This document shows, piece after piece, positions 1 through 9,052 of a DNA stretch of 64,000 nt. Under the pieces are notes generated by a model that was not told the origin of the DNA, searched no databases, and worked only from the letters and a program-made list of their open reading frames with translations. The translations under genes and the position numbers were made by a program. The DNA is from Nitratidesulfovibrio sp. (GTDB taxonomy: Bacteria; Desulfobacterota; Desulfovibrionia; Desulfovibrionales; Desulfovibrionaceae): positions 177,952-241,951 of the forward strand of contig NZ_JBDXXH010000004.1 of the NCBI RefSeq assembly GCF_040373385.1, in the 5' to 3' direction. Every line of letters begins with the position of its first letter. Position 1 is the first letter of the stretch.

Positions 1-1
1 G

Positions 2-331
2 ATCATCGAGGCGTTGTGCCTGCGGGCCGGGCTGCCGCAGGCCATATCCCCGCACGGGCTGCGCCACTCTTTCGCCACCCATCTGCTGGAGGCCGGGGCA
101 GACCTGCGCAGCGTGCAGGAACTGCTGGGCCATGCCCGGCTTTCCACCACCCAGCGCTACACCCACCTGACCCTTTCGCGCCTGGTGGACGTGTACGACC
201 GGGCGCACCCCCGTTCCGACCTTGCGTCGCCAGCGGGCAAGACGTCGCAACCAAAGTCCGCCGCTGCGCCGGAAAAACCGGCCCGCGCCGCCACGCCCCG
301 CAAGGGCGAAAAGGCCACGCCCAAGCGGTAG
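2..331 (+). CDS. Tyrosine recombinase XerC/XerD family, C-terminal fragment
   Basis: The reading frame is open from the left edge, so only the last 109 or so residues of the catalytic domain are visible. Near the start the stretch [12 protein letters not shown] carries the His-x-x-Arg of the active site. It is followed by [16 protein letters not shown], which carries the second His and the nucleophilic Tyr. Enzymes of this family cut and rejoin DNA at 28-bp core sites, usually dif for chromosome dimer resolution. After the catalytic Tyr there is an unusually long basic tail rich in Lys, Ala and Pro, about 45 residues, which XerC/D do not need. Whether this is the housekeeping Xer protein or an element integrase cannot be decided without the N-terminus, but the short spacing and motifs fit XerC/D best. 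Confidence 0.85.
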   Translation: MIEALCLRAGLPQAISPHGLRHSFATHLLEAGADLRSVQELLGHARLSTTQRYTHLTLSRLVDVYDRAHPRSDLASPAGKTSQPKSAAAPEKPARAATPRKGEKATPKR

Positions 332-361
332 GGGTTTTTTCCCCTTTTCCGTTCGCCAACG

Positions 362-394
362 AAAAAGGGCCGGAACCTTGCGGGGTTCCGGCCC
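362..394 (-). terminator. Rho-independent terminator of the flavoenzyme gene
   Basis: An 11-bp perfect GC-rich stem (367-377 with 384-394) with a 6-nt loop is followed, read on the minus strand, by TTTTTCG. It lies about 150 bases past the stop codon of the minus-strand gene at 545-1666 and faces the recombinase gene coming from the left. Confidence 0.8.
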
Positions 395-544
395 GATGTA
401 TTTGGGCAGGGGCACATTGTGGGCGTTGCGGAAATTCCGCCCACCGGCAAGGTTGCCGAGCCGGTTGCGTCGGGACGCACGCATGGTGCGTGACCGGGGC
501 AGGCGGTGCCGCCTGGCGCCCTCCGGGAGCGAAGGCCGCAACGC

Positions 545-1666
545 CTACGCGCGCAGCATGCCCAGGCGCTTGGAGATGGCTTCCTCGAACTCCTGCTGGA
601 GCGAGGACACCAGTTCGTGCACCGACAGGATGCGGTCCACGCGGAACACGTTGGCGCCGGAGAAGGCAAACCCCTTCTCCAGGTTGCCCCTCATGGCGTT
701 GATCAGCGCGGCGGCGATGCAGTACGGGGTCTGTTCCTGCTCGCAGGTGCTGATGCACTTGAACACGCACTTGAAGGGCTTTTTCGCGCCTTCGCGCATG
801 GCGTCGATGAACGAGTTGCCGATGGCGCGGCCAGGCATGCCCACGGGGCTCTTGATGATGGTCACGTCCTGTTCGGTGGCGTCCACGTAGGCCTGCTTGA
901 AGCGGTCGTCGGCATCGCATTCGTGGGTGGCCACGAAGCGGGTGCCCATCTGCACGCCGGCGGCGCCCAGTTCCATGAACCGGGTGATGTCTTCACCGGT
1001 GTACACGCCGCCTGCGGCGATGACCGGAATGCGGCGGCCCTTCTGGTCCTCGAAGGGTTTCACCGCCTCCACCACCTGCGGGATGACCGCTTCCAGCGAA
1101 TGGCCGGGGTCGTCAATCTCCTCGGCCTTGAAGCCGAGGTGCCCGCCCGCCTTGGGGCCTTCCACCACGAAGGCGTCGGGCATGTAGTCGAAGCGGGATA
1201 TCCACTTCTTGGCGATGACCGAGGCCGCACGGGCGGACGACACGATGGGCACGAGCTTGGTGCGGAATTCTTCCTTCTTCTGGTCGCAGGCCTCGCGCAG
1301 GTGTCTGGGCAGGTCCAGCGGCAGGCCAGCGCCGGAGAAGATGATGTCGGCCCTCTCCTCGATGGAGGTGCGGACCATTTCGCCAAAGGTGGTCAGGGCC
1401 ACCATGATGTTCACGCCCACGATGCCCTGGGTCAGTTCGCGGGCTTTCTGCAACTCGCGGCGCAGGGCGCGGACATTGGCTTCGATGGGGTTCTTGGCAA
1501 CGTCGGGCTCTTTCATCCCGATCATGGCGGCGGCGATGACGCCGATGCCGCCTTCGTTGGCCACTGCGGACGCCAGGCGCGACAGCGAGATGCCGACGCC
1601 CATGCCGCCTTGCACGATAGGTATGCGGGCGACCAGGTCGCCGATGTTCAGGGTCGGAAAAGGCAT
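545..1666 (-). CDS. Nitronate monooxygenase / FMN-dependent oxidoreductase family protein
   Basis: A 373-residue TIM-barrel flavoprotein of the 2-nitropropane dioxygenase / FabK-like family. Near the N-terminus GGMGVGIS is the typical FMN-phosphate-side loop. FVVEGPKAGGHLGF carries the conserved Gly-Gly-His segment, and VIAAGGVYTGEDI followed by GVQMGTRF is the C-terminal phosphate-binding part. Family members oxidise nitronates (a detoxification role) or, as FabK, reduce enoyl-ACP. The sequence alone does not separate these, and the C-terminal extension with four Cys (KCVFKCISTCEQEQTPYC) is not typical of either. It could bind metal or be redox active. The start is supported by GGAGG eight bases upstream. 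The gene stands alone, with a strong terminator downstream and 342 gene-free bases upstream. Confidence 0.85.
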   Translation of the reverse strand: MPFPTLNIGDLVARIPIVQGGMGVGISLSRLASAVANEGGIGVIAAAMIGMKEPDVAKNPIEANVRALRRELQKARELTQGIVGVNIMVALTTFGEMVRTSIEERADIIFSGAGLPLDLPRHLREACDQKKEEFRTKLVPIVSSARAASVIAKKWISRFDYMPDAFVVEGPKAGGHLGFKAEEIDDPGHSLEAVIPQVVEAVKPFEDQKGRRIPVIAAGGVYTGEDITRFMELGAAGVQMGTRFVATHECDADDRFKQAYVDATEQDVTIIKSPVGMPGRAIGNSFIDAMREGAKKPFKCVFKCISTCEQEQTPYCIAAALINAMRGNLEKGFAFSGANVFRVDRILSVHELVSSLQQEFEEAISKRLGMLRA

Positions 1667-2008
1667 GATTCAGTCCTCCGGTGCGGTGCGTGCGTGCCGG
1701 TGAAGGCACGCGGTATGAACCGGGCCCGCGTGCATGCCGGTGGCATGGGAGTGGGCGCTCCGGTGTGCCGCCATGCGCGGGCGGCGCGCGGAAGACGCAC
1801 GATCCGGCGGCATGGCCGGATTTCACGCGGTCTCCGTGGGCTGCATCGGAGGCTTTCGGGCAGCAAACGCTGGGTGGCGTCGTGCGGTACGGTGGCGGCG
1901 GTGCGTTTTTTCCCGTGCAGTCCCCACTGCACGGGCGCATGCGCCGCCGGGCCGTGACCGGGCGGACGCCGCGCTGGCGGCGCGGAAGGGCCGATGCGGC
2001 CCGTTCCC
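1667..2008. other. Gene-free spacer with one strong hairpin
   Basis: No frame in this 342-base stretch has convincing coding character. It contains a 10-bp perfect inverted repeat (1912-1921 with 1926-1935, loop CCCC). It is preceded rather than followed by a T run on the plus strand, so it is not a canonical terminator for the minus-strand addB that ends at 2009. The promoter of the flavoenzyme gene must lie in the part nearest 1667, but I cannot pick it out. Confidence 0.5.
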
Positions 2009-5000
2009 TCAGGCACGCATTTTACACAGTTTCGTGCAAGAGCACCAGTCGCAATGTTTGCCGTCGCGCGGCAGCAGCAACGGCGCTTCGGCCATGTGCC
2101 GCAACAGAAAGGCGAGCAGGGCGGGAATGCGGGTGGTGATGGCCGCATCGCGGGTTTCGTCGTCCACGCCGTCGCCGAACAGGGGCAGTTCCTGCCCGGC
2201 ATCCCGCAGGATGACCCAGGCGGCGTCGTGCACGTCACGCCCGGACTGCTGGCCGTACATGTGGACATATGCCGGAAGCTGCACGCCGTGCAGGGCGGCG
2301 GCCACGTCGGCCAGCAGGTCGGGGTCGCGGTCGGGGGTCCATATCTCCATGCGTTCCCACAGCGCCTCGTCGGACCATGCGGAGGGCTTCCATTCCACCT
2401 TGCCGGTCTTGTAGTCCAGGATCACCGCGCCTTCACCGTCCTCGAATCCGCGCAGGTCCACCCGGTCCACCCGGCCATGCAGGCGGCGCACGCGACGCCC
2501 CGCGCTGCCCGGCACGTCGATGGTGGCCTCCACCGATTCCTCCAGTTCCAGCACGGTGAACCGTTCCGGCTGGCGGGACAGGTAGCGGCCAAGGCGTTCC
2601 GGCCCGGCCACTTCCAGCATCAGCAGGGCGTCGGGCGGCAACTGGGCGGAAAGGCCCGAGGCCCCCAGCCGTTGCAGGAACAGGCGGGTGAGGTGTTCGG
2701 CGGAAAGTTCGTTGCGGCGCACCTCGCGCCCCTTGTGGGACAGGTGGAAGTCCAGCAGCACCTTGTGCAGCAGGTCGCCCACGGCAATGGGGTCGTCGCC
2801 TTCGTTCACCTCGTCCGGCGGGGCCAGCCCGGCCAGCCGCTCGTGAAAGAAGCGCACCGGGCAGGTCAGCCAGGCGTCGAGGGTGGAAGGCGATACGGGC
2901 GCGTCCAGCAGCCGCTCCAGCGCATCGTTGATGGCGGGGGTGCGTTCCATGGGGCGCGGCGCGGAACGGAACGGGCGCACCGTGCACGCCACGGCATGCA
3001 GCGGGGGCTGGCCTGGTGAAAGCAGTCCGCCTCGCGCGCGTTCCTCGCGCCACAGCAGTTCTTCCACGAAGCGGCTGCGGATCTTCTTTTCGTCCAGCAG
3101 GCCGCTGCGGTCCACGCCGGTCTGGTAGCACAGCACTGCCTGTTCCGCCCCGGCCAGCAGGCGGTGGAAGTTGTGCGCGGCCACCCGCTCGCGGCGGCGC
3201 GAATCGGGCAGCCCGGCCATGGCGCGCAGGCTGTCGGGCAGCAGCGGGTCGTGCCCCGGCGCGCCGGGCAGGCGGTCTTCGGTGGCGTCCAGCACGATGA
3301 CCCGGCGAAAGCGCAGCAGGCGGGTTTCCAGCATGCCCAGCACCTGCAACCCGGCCAGCGGCGTGGCCTCGAAGGGTACGCGCTCCTCGCGCAGGGTTTC
3401 GCGCAGGATGGTGTGCAGCACCTCGCGCGGGAAGGGCGTGTCCGCCAGTTCGCAGTCGCGCAGGGCGGGAATGACCCGCTGCATGAGCCGGAACAGGCAT
3501 TCCGCGTCGATGGGAAAGCGCTCCCACAGGGTGCCGCCGTGGGCCAGCAGCAGGTCGCACAGCGCACCCACCACATCGGCCACGCGGGCCGGGGTGTCCG
3601 CCGTTTCCCAGCGGGTCAGGCACAGGTCCAGCACGCGGTGCAGCAGGTCGGCTGCCGGGCCGTGTTCGCCGCCGGGGGCCTTCTGGGCCACCTGGCGGGC
3701 CAGCGCGCGCGGGTCCACGAAGCTGGCCCCGCCGCGCACCACGTTTTCCATGAGGTGGAACAGGTCGCGCAGGGGGCGTTCGCCGTCCAGTTCCAGCATC
3801 TTCAGGTACGGGTGGCGGATGCACTCGATGACCGTGCGCCAGTGGTAGCACAGGACGGACGGCGCGGTGCCCGCACCGCCCAAGGTGGGGACGAACATTT
3901 CATCCGATCCTGCCTCCGGCCCTTCTTCCAGCCCTTCTTCCGGCAAGGACAGTGAGGTGGCGGGCCGGGCGGTCTCCTGCAGGCGCATCAGGGTTTCCAC
4001 CAGCCGCACCAGCGTGGAGCGCACCAGCGGGTACCCCATGGAGATGTTCACGTCCTTGTCCGGCAGGTGGTGCAGCACGGGCATGAGCAGCCCGGTGTCG
4101 GGCAGCACCACCGCCGTGCCCGCCAGTTCGTCGGCGTCCGGCGCGGGAAGGGCAGAACCTTCGGTGCTTTCGATTGCTGGCGTTAGACTCGATTCCTTCA
4201 AATTGCCGGATCGGGCCGCGTTGTCGGAAGAAGTGCCCCCGCCATCGTTGCCGGGGCCGCGCGTCCCTTGCTTTTCGGCGCGCAGTTCCTTTTCCATGAC
4301 CAGCAATTGCGAATGCAGGTCGTAACCTTCATGAAAGGTGATCGACGGGGTGTGCCCGGACGACGGGCAGGCCAGTGCGGCCCCGGCCCGCCACGCGGTC
4401 AGCCAGCGCACGTGATCCTCGCAGGTCCAGTGCACCGGGCGCGCGCCCAGTTCCGCAACGGCTGCGTCGGTGTGCAGGCACACCGTGGCCTCTTCGTGCC
4501 GCCACAGGTGCAGGAACAGCGCTTCTTCCGTGCCGGTGAGGGTGGAGAACCCGGCCACGAACAGCCGTTTGCCCGCCAGCAGCGGGGGCAGGGTGAAGCC
4601 GTCGGGGCGTTCGGCGGCGCGGCCCGTTTCGGCGGGGCCGGGCAGCAGGCGCACGGAGCGAAAGGCGTCGAAGCCCGGCGTGGTCCAGCCGCGCTCGGTC
4701 AGTGCCGTTGCGTATGCCTCGTGGATGCGGCCCAGCGCGCCCAGCAGGGCGGCGGCAAAGGGGGCCACCTGGCCTTCCATGTACTGGTAGTCTTCCGGCA
4801 CGCGGTCCTGAACGAAGAATTCCTCCATCAGCGCGGCAAGGCGCACGCCCCACGGAAAGAACCGGCGCTGGTCCGTGGCGGCCAGGTGCTCGTACAGTTC
4901 ATCGCCGGGGCGGGCCAGGCCGCGCACGCAGTCCATGAGCAGGCCCACCCGGTCCAGCAGGGGGATGGGCCGGGCCGGGCGCGCCGTGGGGTCTTCTGCG

Positions 5001-5356
5001 TGGGCGCGCAGCAGGGTGAACATCTGGCGCACCGTGAACACGCGGGGCAGCAGGCAGGGCCGGGCAATGCCGGGGGCGCGGCGGATGCGGTCCACAAGGT
5101 AGCGGCCCGGGCGACCATGCGGAAAGACGAACACGGCATCGCCGGGGCGACCGCCGGTGACCTCGATGAGCGTATCGGTAAGCCCGGCCAGGAAGTCCGT
5201 ATCCCACGGAAAGATCAGGAACGGGCGCGGGCCCCTGCTAGCATGGGCAGCATGCGGAGCATGGGGTGCGCGCGGCGCGGTGCGCCGGGCGGTGGTGCGC
5301 TTGGGCCGGGAGGCGGACGGTACGCCGGGCATGAGGATATCGTCTGGACCGGTCAC
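2009..5356 (-). CDS. addB: AddB-like helicase-exonuclease subunit with C-terminal PD-(D/E)XK nuclease
   Basis: A protein of 1115 residues, the usual AddB length, that would partner the upstream AddA in resecting double-strand ends for RecA-dependent repair. The C-terminal nuclease domain is clear: a VDRVDLR strand, then ILDYKTGK at about residues 979-986, then QLPAYVHMY (the Q-x-x-x-Y of RecB-type nucleases). Iron-sulfur ligands of the AddB type are present: one Cys in LTCPVRFFHE before the nuclease and CDWCSCTKLC at the extreme C-terminus. The first 40 residues are a low-complexity Arg/Pro/Ala/His run that may be disordered. The start is GTG, overlapping the addA stop as GTGA, which implies translational coupling. 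Helicase motifs are eroded, as expected for AddB. Confidence 0.88.
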   Translation of the reverse strand: MTGPDDILMPGVPSASRPKRTTARRTAPRAPHAPHAAHASRGPRPFLIFPWDTDFLAGLTDTLIEVTGGRPGDAVFVFPHGRPGRYLVDRIRRAPGIARPCLLPRVFTVRQMFTLLRAHAEDPTARPARPIPLLDRVGLLMDCVRGLARPGDELYEHLAATDQRRFFPWGVRLAALMEEFFVQDRVPEDYQYMEGQVAPFAAALLGALGRIHEAYATALTERGWTTPGFDAFRSVRLLPGPAETGRAAERPDGFTLPPLLAGKRLFVAGFSTLTGTEEALFLHLWRHEEATVCLHTDAAVAELGARPVHWTCEDHVRWLTAWRAGAALACPSSGHTPSITFHEGYDLHSQLLVMEKELRAEKQGTRGPGNDGGGTSSDNAARSGNLKESSLTPAIESTEGSALPAPDADELAGTAVVLPDTGLLMPVLHHLPDKDVNISMGYPLVRSTLVRLVETLMRLQETARPATSLSLPEEGLEEGPEAGSDEMFVPTLGGAGTAPSVLCYHWRTVIECIRHPYLKMLELDGERPLRDLFHLMENVVRGGASFVDPRALARQVAQKAPGGEHGPAADLLHRVLDLCLTRWETADTPARVADVVGALCDLLLAHGGTLWERFPIDAECLFRLMQRVIPALRDCELADTPFPREVLHTILRETLREERVPFEATPLAGLQVLGMLETRLLRFRRVIVLDATEDRLPGAPGHDPLLPDSLRAMAGLPDSRRRERVAAHNFHRLLAGAEQAVLCYQTGVDRSGLLDEKKIRSRFVEELLWREERARGGLLSPGQPPLHAVACTVRPFRSAPRPMERTPAINDALERLLDAPVSPSTLDAWLTCPVRFFHERLAGLAPPDEVNEGDDPIAVGDLLHKVLLDFHLSHKGREVRRNELSAEHLTRLFLQRLGASGLSAQLPPDALLMLEVAGPERLGRYLSRQPERFTVLELEESVEATIDVPGSAGRRVRRLHGRVDRVDLRGFEDGEGAVILDYKTGKVEWKPSAWSDEALWERMEIWTPDRDPDLLADVAAALHGVQLPAYVHMYGQQSGRDVHDAAWVILRDAGQELPLFGDGVDDETRDAAITTRIPALLAFLLRHMAEAPLLLPRDGKHCDWCSCTKLCKMRA

Positions 5357-8300
5357 GGGCGGTGTCCTTCATTGGGATCGTTCCGGGTGGCGTCGTTCCG
5401 GGTGGCGTCGGTGGTGCGCAGTTCCACGGGCCGCACCGTGCGCCCGTCAAGGTACACCAGCACGCCGCGCACACCGCCGGGGCCGCGTCCGGTGCCCTCG
5501 GCCAGCAGGCCGAGGTAGCGGCGCACCTGGGCCACGTGGTCGTCGGAGGGGCGGCCCGTCTTCCATTCCACCACGGTGCAGGTTTCCCCGTCGTCCACCA
5601 TGAGGTCGGTGCGGTGGATGCTGCCCTGCGCGTCCATGATGGACTGTTCCGGCACGCCATGGGTGAACCAGTGCCCGGCCTGCGGCAGCGCCGCCAGCCA
5701 CGCCAGCATGGCGGTGAGTTCGCCCGCGGTGGCCTCCGGTTCCGGCACCGGCAGGGGGAAGGCGCGCATGCCGTGGGCCACGGCGCGGGCGGCGTCCTGG
5801 TCCGGGGCGCCGGTAAGGCGCAGCTGTTCCAGGCAGGCGTGTACCAGCATGCCGCGCCGTCGCTCGGTGAAGGTGAATTCCTCCAGCTGGTTGCGGAAAA
5901 TCTTCAGGCGCGGCAGCCATTGCATGGGCCGCCACGGGGCGGCGTCCGGCAGAGGTGTCGGCGTTGCCTCGGACGATGCGGGCGGTACGTCCTGCCCATT
6001 TTCTTCCTGCTGCGCCACCGGCCGAGCCGTTTCCTCCTGCGATGCTTCCCGCGCCGGGGGCACCGCGCCTGCCACGTACGCCTGCTCCGTGTCGATGTCG
6101 CACCCGGTCAGCAGGGCGCGCACTCCGGCCAGCAGCGAAGAGTTCCGTTCCGCGAACGGGGTGGAGGTAACGTAGGCATGCAGTTCGTCCACGGGCCGCG
6201 TCCAGCCCACGTAGAGCAGGTGCAGCTTTTCGGCTGCTGCTGCCGCCTGCGCGTGGTGATAGCGGTCGCCCATTTCCGGGCACAGCGGGGCCAGCAGCGG
6301 CTGGCCGTCCAGTTCCGCCACCACCAGCGGCGGGTCGGTGCGGTCCGGCTGATGATGGAAGGGGATGACCACCACCGGAAATTCCAGCCCTTTGGACTTG
6401 TGCATGGTCATCACCCGCACGGCGTCCATGGCTTCCGGCATGGGCACCTTTTCCTCGCCGCCGCTTTCGACCCAGAACTCCAGAAAGGTGGCCAGCGAGG
6501 TGAGCCCGCGCGACTCCGCATTGTGCACCACCTCCAGAAAGCGGCGCACGTAGCCGATGTCCTCCGGGTGGCGTTGCGCCACGCGGAAGCGCTCGAAGAT
6601 TTCGCGTACCGTGTCATAGGGGCCCATCAGTCCGGCACGGGCGTAGAACGGGGCCAGCCACGTTTCCCATGCCACGGGGAAGGTGGCGCGAAAATCGGCC
6701 AGCAGCCCCTTGCCGCCGCGCGGGTCGTCGGCGGGACGGGCGCAGCGGTCGGCCAGCCAGTCGCGCAGCGCACGGTCGGAAAGGCCGCTGATGCCGCCGA
6801 ACAACTCGCAGCCGGTCAGCACTTCCCACAGGGCCAGCGCGTTGGGCGGGTAGTCCAGGAATGTCAGCAGGGCCACGGTCTGCGTCACCAGCGGATGGTC
6901 GGCCAGACGCAGGCTGTTTTCGGTCACCACCGGTACGCCCCAGTCCATGAGCCACGAGGCCACCAGCGCGGATTCGTCGTTCTTGCGCACCAGCACGGCC
7001 ACGTCGCGCCACGGGCGGCGGGCGGCCAGATCGTCCATGAACAGCGCCCGCAGTTGCTGGCGCACCTTGTCGCGTAGGTCTCCGTTGTCCTCGCCGTGCA
7101 CGGGGACGATGCGCACCAGCCCGCCCTGGGCCGATGCCCTGTCCGGAACCCCCTGCGCCGCCCCGGCAAAGGCCCGCGCCACCGACGCGGCGGCCTCGTC
7201 CAGCACGTGGGCTGGCGTCTTGTCGCCCAGCATGGCCGACAGCACCCCCCGTGCGCGCAGCGGGTCGTCCAGTTGCGCGAACACGGTGTTGTTGTGCTGC
7301 ACGATGGCCACGCGGCTGCGCCAGTTGCGGGGCAGGGTTTCCTGCCGGGGATCGGGCACGATGGCGGTGAGCGCGGGCGATGCCAGAATGTCGTCGAACA
7401 GGTCGGAATCGCCGCCGCGCCAGCCGTAGATGGCCTGCTTCACGTCGCCCACCCAGGTCAGCCCGCCGCCGCGCGACAGGCATTCCACGGCCAGCGGCTC
7501 GATGGCGGCCCACTGGTCGCGGCTGGTGTCCTGAAATTCGTCGACAAGGATGTGCGCAAGGCGCGTGCCCATGCGGCAGAAGGCTTCCGACACGCCGAAC
7601 TCGCCGTTCAGCACGTCGCGGGCGTGCAGGGGGATGAGCGGTTGGGGCAGCTTGCCCTCGCGCCGCTGGAAGTCGGGCAGGTGCGCGGCCATGGCCCGGG
7701 CCAGACCGGCCAGCGGGGCCACCTGCAAGGCGCGCTGGATGAGCCGCCCGCGCACGGCAAAGTCGTTGCAGGCGTCGCGCCAGGCGTCGAAGGCCGCGCG
7801 GGCCTCGTCGCTGCCCTTGCCTTTTGACGCCTTCAGCAGGCAGTCGTCCAGCCCGCCCTTGTCCAGATAGGCAGACTTGGACAGTGGGGAAAAGGCGCTG
7901 TTTTCCACGCACTTGTCCAGAAATTTGTGCAGGTTGGCGGCGGCGGAAAGTTGTTCATCGGCCAGGATGCGCGACAGGGTTGCGGTGGCGTCCTGCATGT
8001 CCGCGTGGATGGCAACCAGCTTGGCCGCCAGAGCCTCGGTGTCCACATCGGGTAGGCCGCCCCGGTGAGGGATGCCGGGGCTTTCATCGAAGGGGTCTGG
8101 GCCGGCAGTTAAGAGGGCTGGGCCAGACATGCCACCCTCCGCCAGATGCAACTGCAAGAGCTGCGAAAGGCGCACCCGCAGCCCCGCCCCAACGGTGAAG
8201 CCCTTGAGGTCGGTGTGGAACAGCAGCAGGCGGCAGGCGTCGCGCACGTCGTCGCGCAACTGCACATCGCCCCGGCGGGCGCGGTCCAGAATCAGGTCGT

Positions 8301-8757
8301 ACAGCGGCTCGAAGTATTCGTCGGGCGAGAAGGCGGGCTCGAAGTCGGGCGGCAGGGACAGTTCCAGCGCAGCCAGACGCACCAGCATGGTCAGCAGGCT
8401 GTCGATGGTGCGGATGTTCAGCGCGCCGTAGCGCCGCAGGATGATGTCCACCCAGCGGGCCGCGCGGGCCGGGGGCCACGCCCCGTCGTTTCCGTCTTTC
8501 CGGGCCTGGGCCGGATCGGCCAGGGCATGTTCCTTGAGCAGGCGGATGACCCGCTCCTTCATCTCCGACGCGGCCTTGTTGGTGAAGGTCACTGCCAGGA
8601 TGTCCGGCCAGCAGTGCCCGCCCTCCACGGCCAGCGCACAGGCCCGTCCGTCCTCGTCGCGGGCGTCCGCCAGCAACGACAGGAATCGCCGGGTCAGGGT
8701 GTAGGTTTTTCCCGATCCGGCGGAGGCCTTGATCTGCGTCAGCGTTGGCGTGGGCAT
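5353..8757 (-). CDS. addA: AddA-like UvrD-family helicase with C-terminal nuclease
   Basis: An 1134-residue ATP-dependent DNA helicase/nuclease. Motifs in order are ASAGSGKTYT (Walker A, residues 11-20), ILVDEFQDTSRDQ (Walker B), TWVGDVKQAIYGWRGGD (motif III), VRVMTMHKSKGLEFPVVV (motif V) and LLYVGWTRPVDEL (motif VI). Near the C-terminus RTDLMVDDGE and VVEWKTGRP form a second PD-(D/E)XK nuclease, so both subunits of the pair carry nuclease motifs, as in Firmicute AddAB. The final residues are encoded by a 15-bp direct repeat (5379-5408) giving two copies of DATRN. It is the first gene of the operon. About 295 gene-free bases separate it from the phosphofructokinase gene. The order addA-addB is the reverse of the common addB-addA arrangement. 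Confidence 0.9.
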   Translation of the reverse strand: MPTPTLTQIKASAGSGKTYTLTRRFLSLLADARDEDGRACALAVEGGHCWPDILAVTFTNKAASEMKERVIRLLKEHALADPAQARKDGNDGAWPPARAARWVDIILRRYGALNIRTIDSLLTMLVRLAALELSLPPDFEPAFSPDEYFEPLYDLILDRARRGDVQLRDDVRDACRLLLFHTDLKGFTVGAGLRVRLSQLLQLHLAEGGMSGPALLTAGPDPFDESPGIPHRGGLPDVDTEALAAKLVAIHADMQDATATLSRILADEQLSAAANLHKFLDKCVENSAFSPLSKSAYLDKGGLDDCLLKASKGKGSDEARAAFDAWRDACNDFAVRGRLIQRALQVAPLAGLARAMAAHLPDFQRREGKLPQPLIPLHARDVLNGEFGVSEAFCRMGTRLAHILVDEFQDTSRDQWAAIEPLAVECLSRGGGLTWVGDVKQAIYGWRGGDSDLFDDILASPALTAIVPDPRQETLPRNWRSRVAIVQHNNTVFAQLDDPLRARGVLSAMLGDKTPAHVLDEAAASVARAFAGAAQGVPDRASAQGGLVRIVPVHGEDNGDLRDKVRQQLRALFMDDLAARRPWRDVAVLVRKNDESALVASWLMDWGVPVVTENSLRLADHPLVTQTVALLTFLDYPPNALALWEVLTGCELFGGISGLSDRALRDWLADRCARPADDPRGGKGLLADFRATFPVAWETWLAPFYARAGLMGPYDTVREIFERFRVAQRHPEDIGYVRRFLEVVHNAESRGLTSLATFLEFWVESGGEEKVPMPEAMDAVRVMTMHKSKGLEFPVVVIPFHHQPDRTDPPLVVAELDGQPLLAPLCPEMGDRYHHAQAAAAAEKLHLLYVGWTRPVDELHAYVTSTPFAERNSSLLAGVRALLTGCDIDTEQAYVAGAVPPAREASQEETARPVAQQEENGQDVPPASSEATPTPLPDAAPWRPMQWLPRLKIFRNQLEEFTFTERRRGMLVHACLEQLRLTGAPDQDAARAVAHGMRAFPLPVPEPEATAGELTAMLAWLAALPQAGHWFTHGVPEQSIMDAQGSIHRTDLMVDDGETCTVVEWKTGRPSDDHVAQVRRYLGLLAEGTGRGPGGVRGVLVYLDGRTVRPVELRTTDATRNDATRNDPNEGHRP

Positions 8758-9052
8758 GGGTGGGATTCTTGACTATTGGGAATTAGCGATTTGGAAAAGG
8801 CAGACAAGGTTATTGTGTATGAGCGCGCCACCGTTTCCGGGCGGGGATTTCGTCGTCTGGCAAGGAAGCCCCGTGTTCCGCGGCAATAGGTCACACCGCT
8901 GCCTTTCTGACCGTGCCCGGACGACAGGATTTCGGGCCTCCGGCAAGGAAGATGAGCCTTCCGCGACGGGAGCGTACTCTTCCCGTACGTGACCGGAGCG
9001 GAAGGCGAAATCTGACGCCGCCGGAGGTCCGAAGGACGGAGTACGGGCGCGG
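8758..9052. other. Gene-free spacer upstream of addA
   Basis: The 295 bases hold no supported gene. The part next to addA (8758-8830) is AT-richer than its surroundings and probably contains the addA promoter. On the minus strand TTGTCT followed 16 bases later by TAATTC is a weak candidate. The remainder is GC-rich and shows no structure I can assign. Confidence 0.4.

Noticed and set aside
1912..1935. Strong hairpin as terminator of addB
   Set aside because: The T run is on the wrong side for the minus strand and the stem is followed by A residues there.
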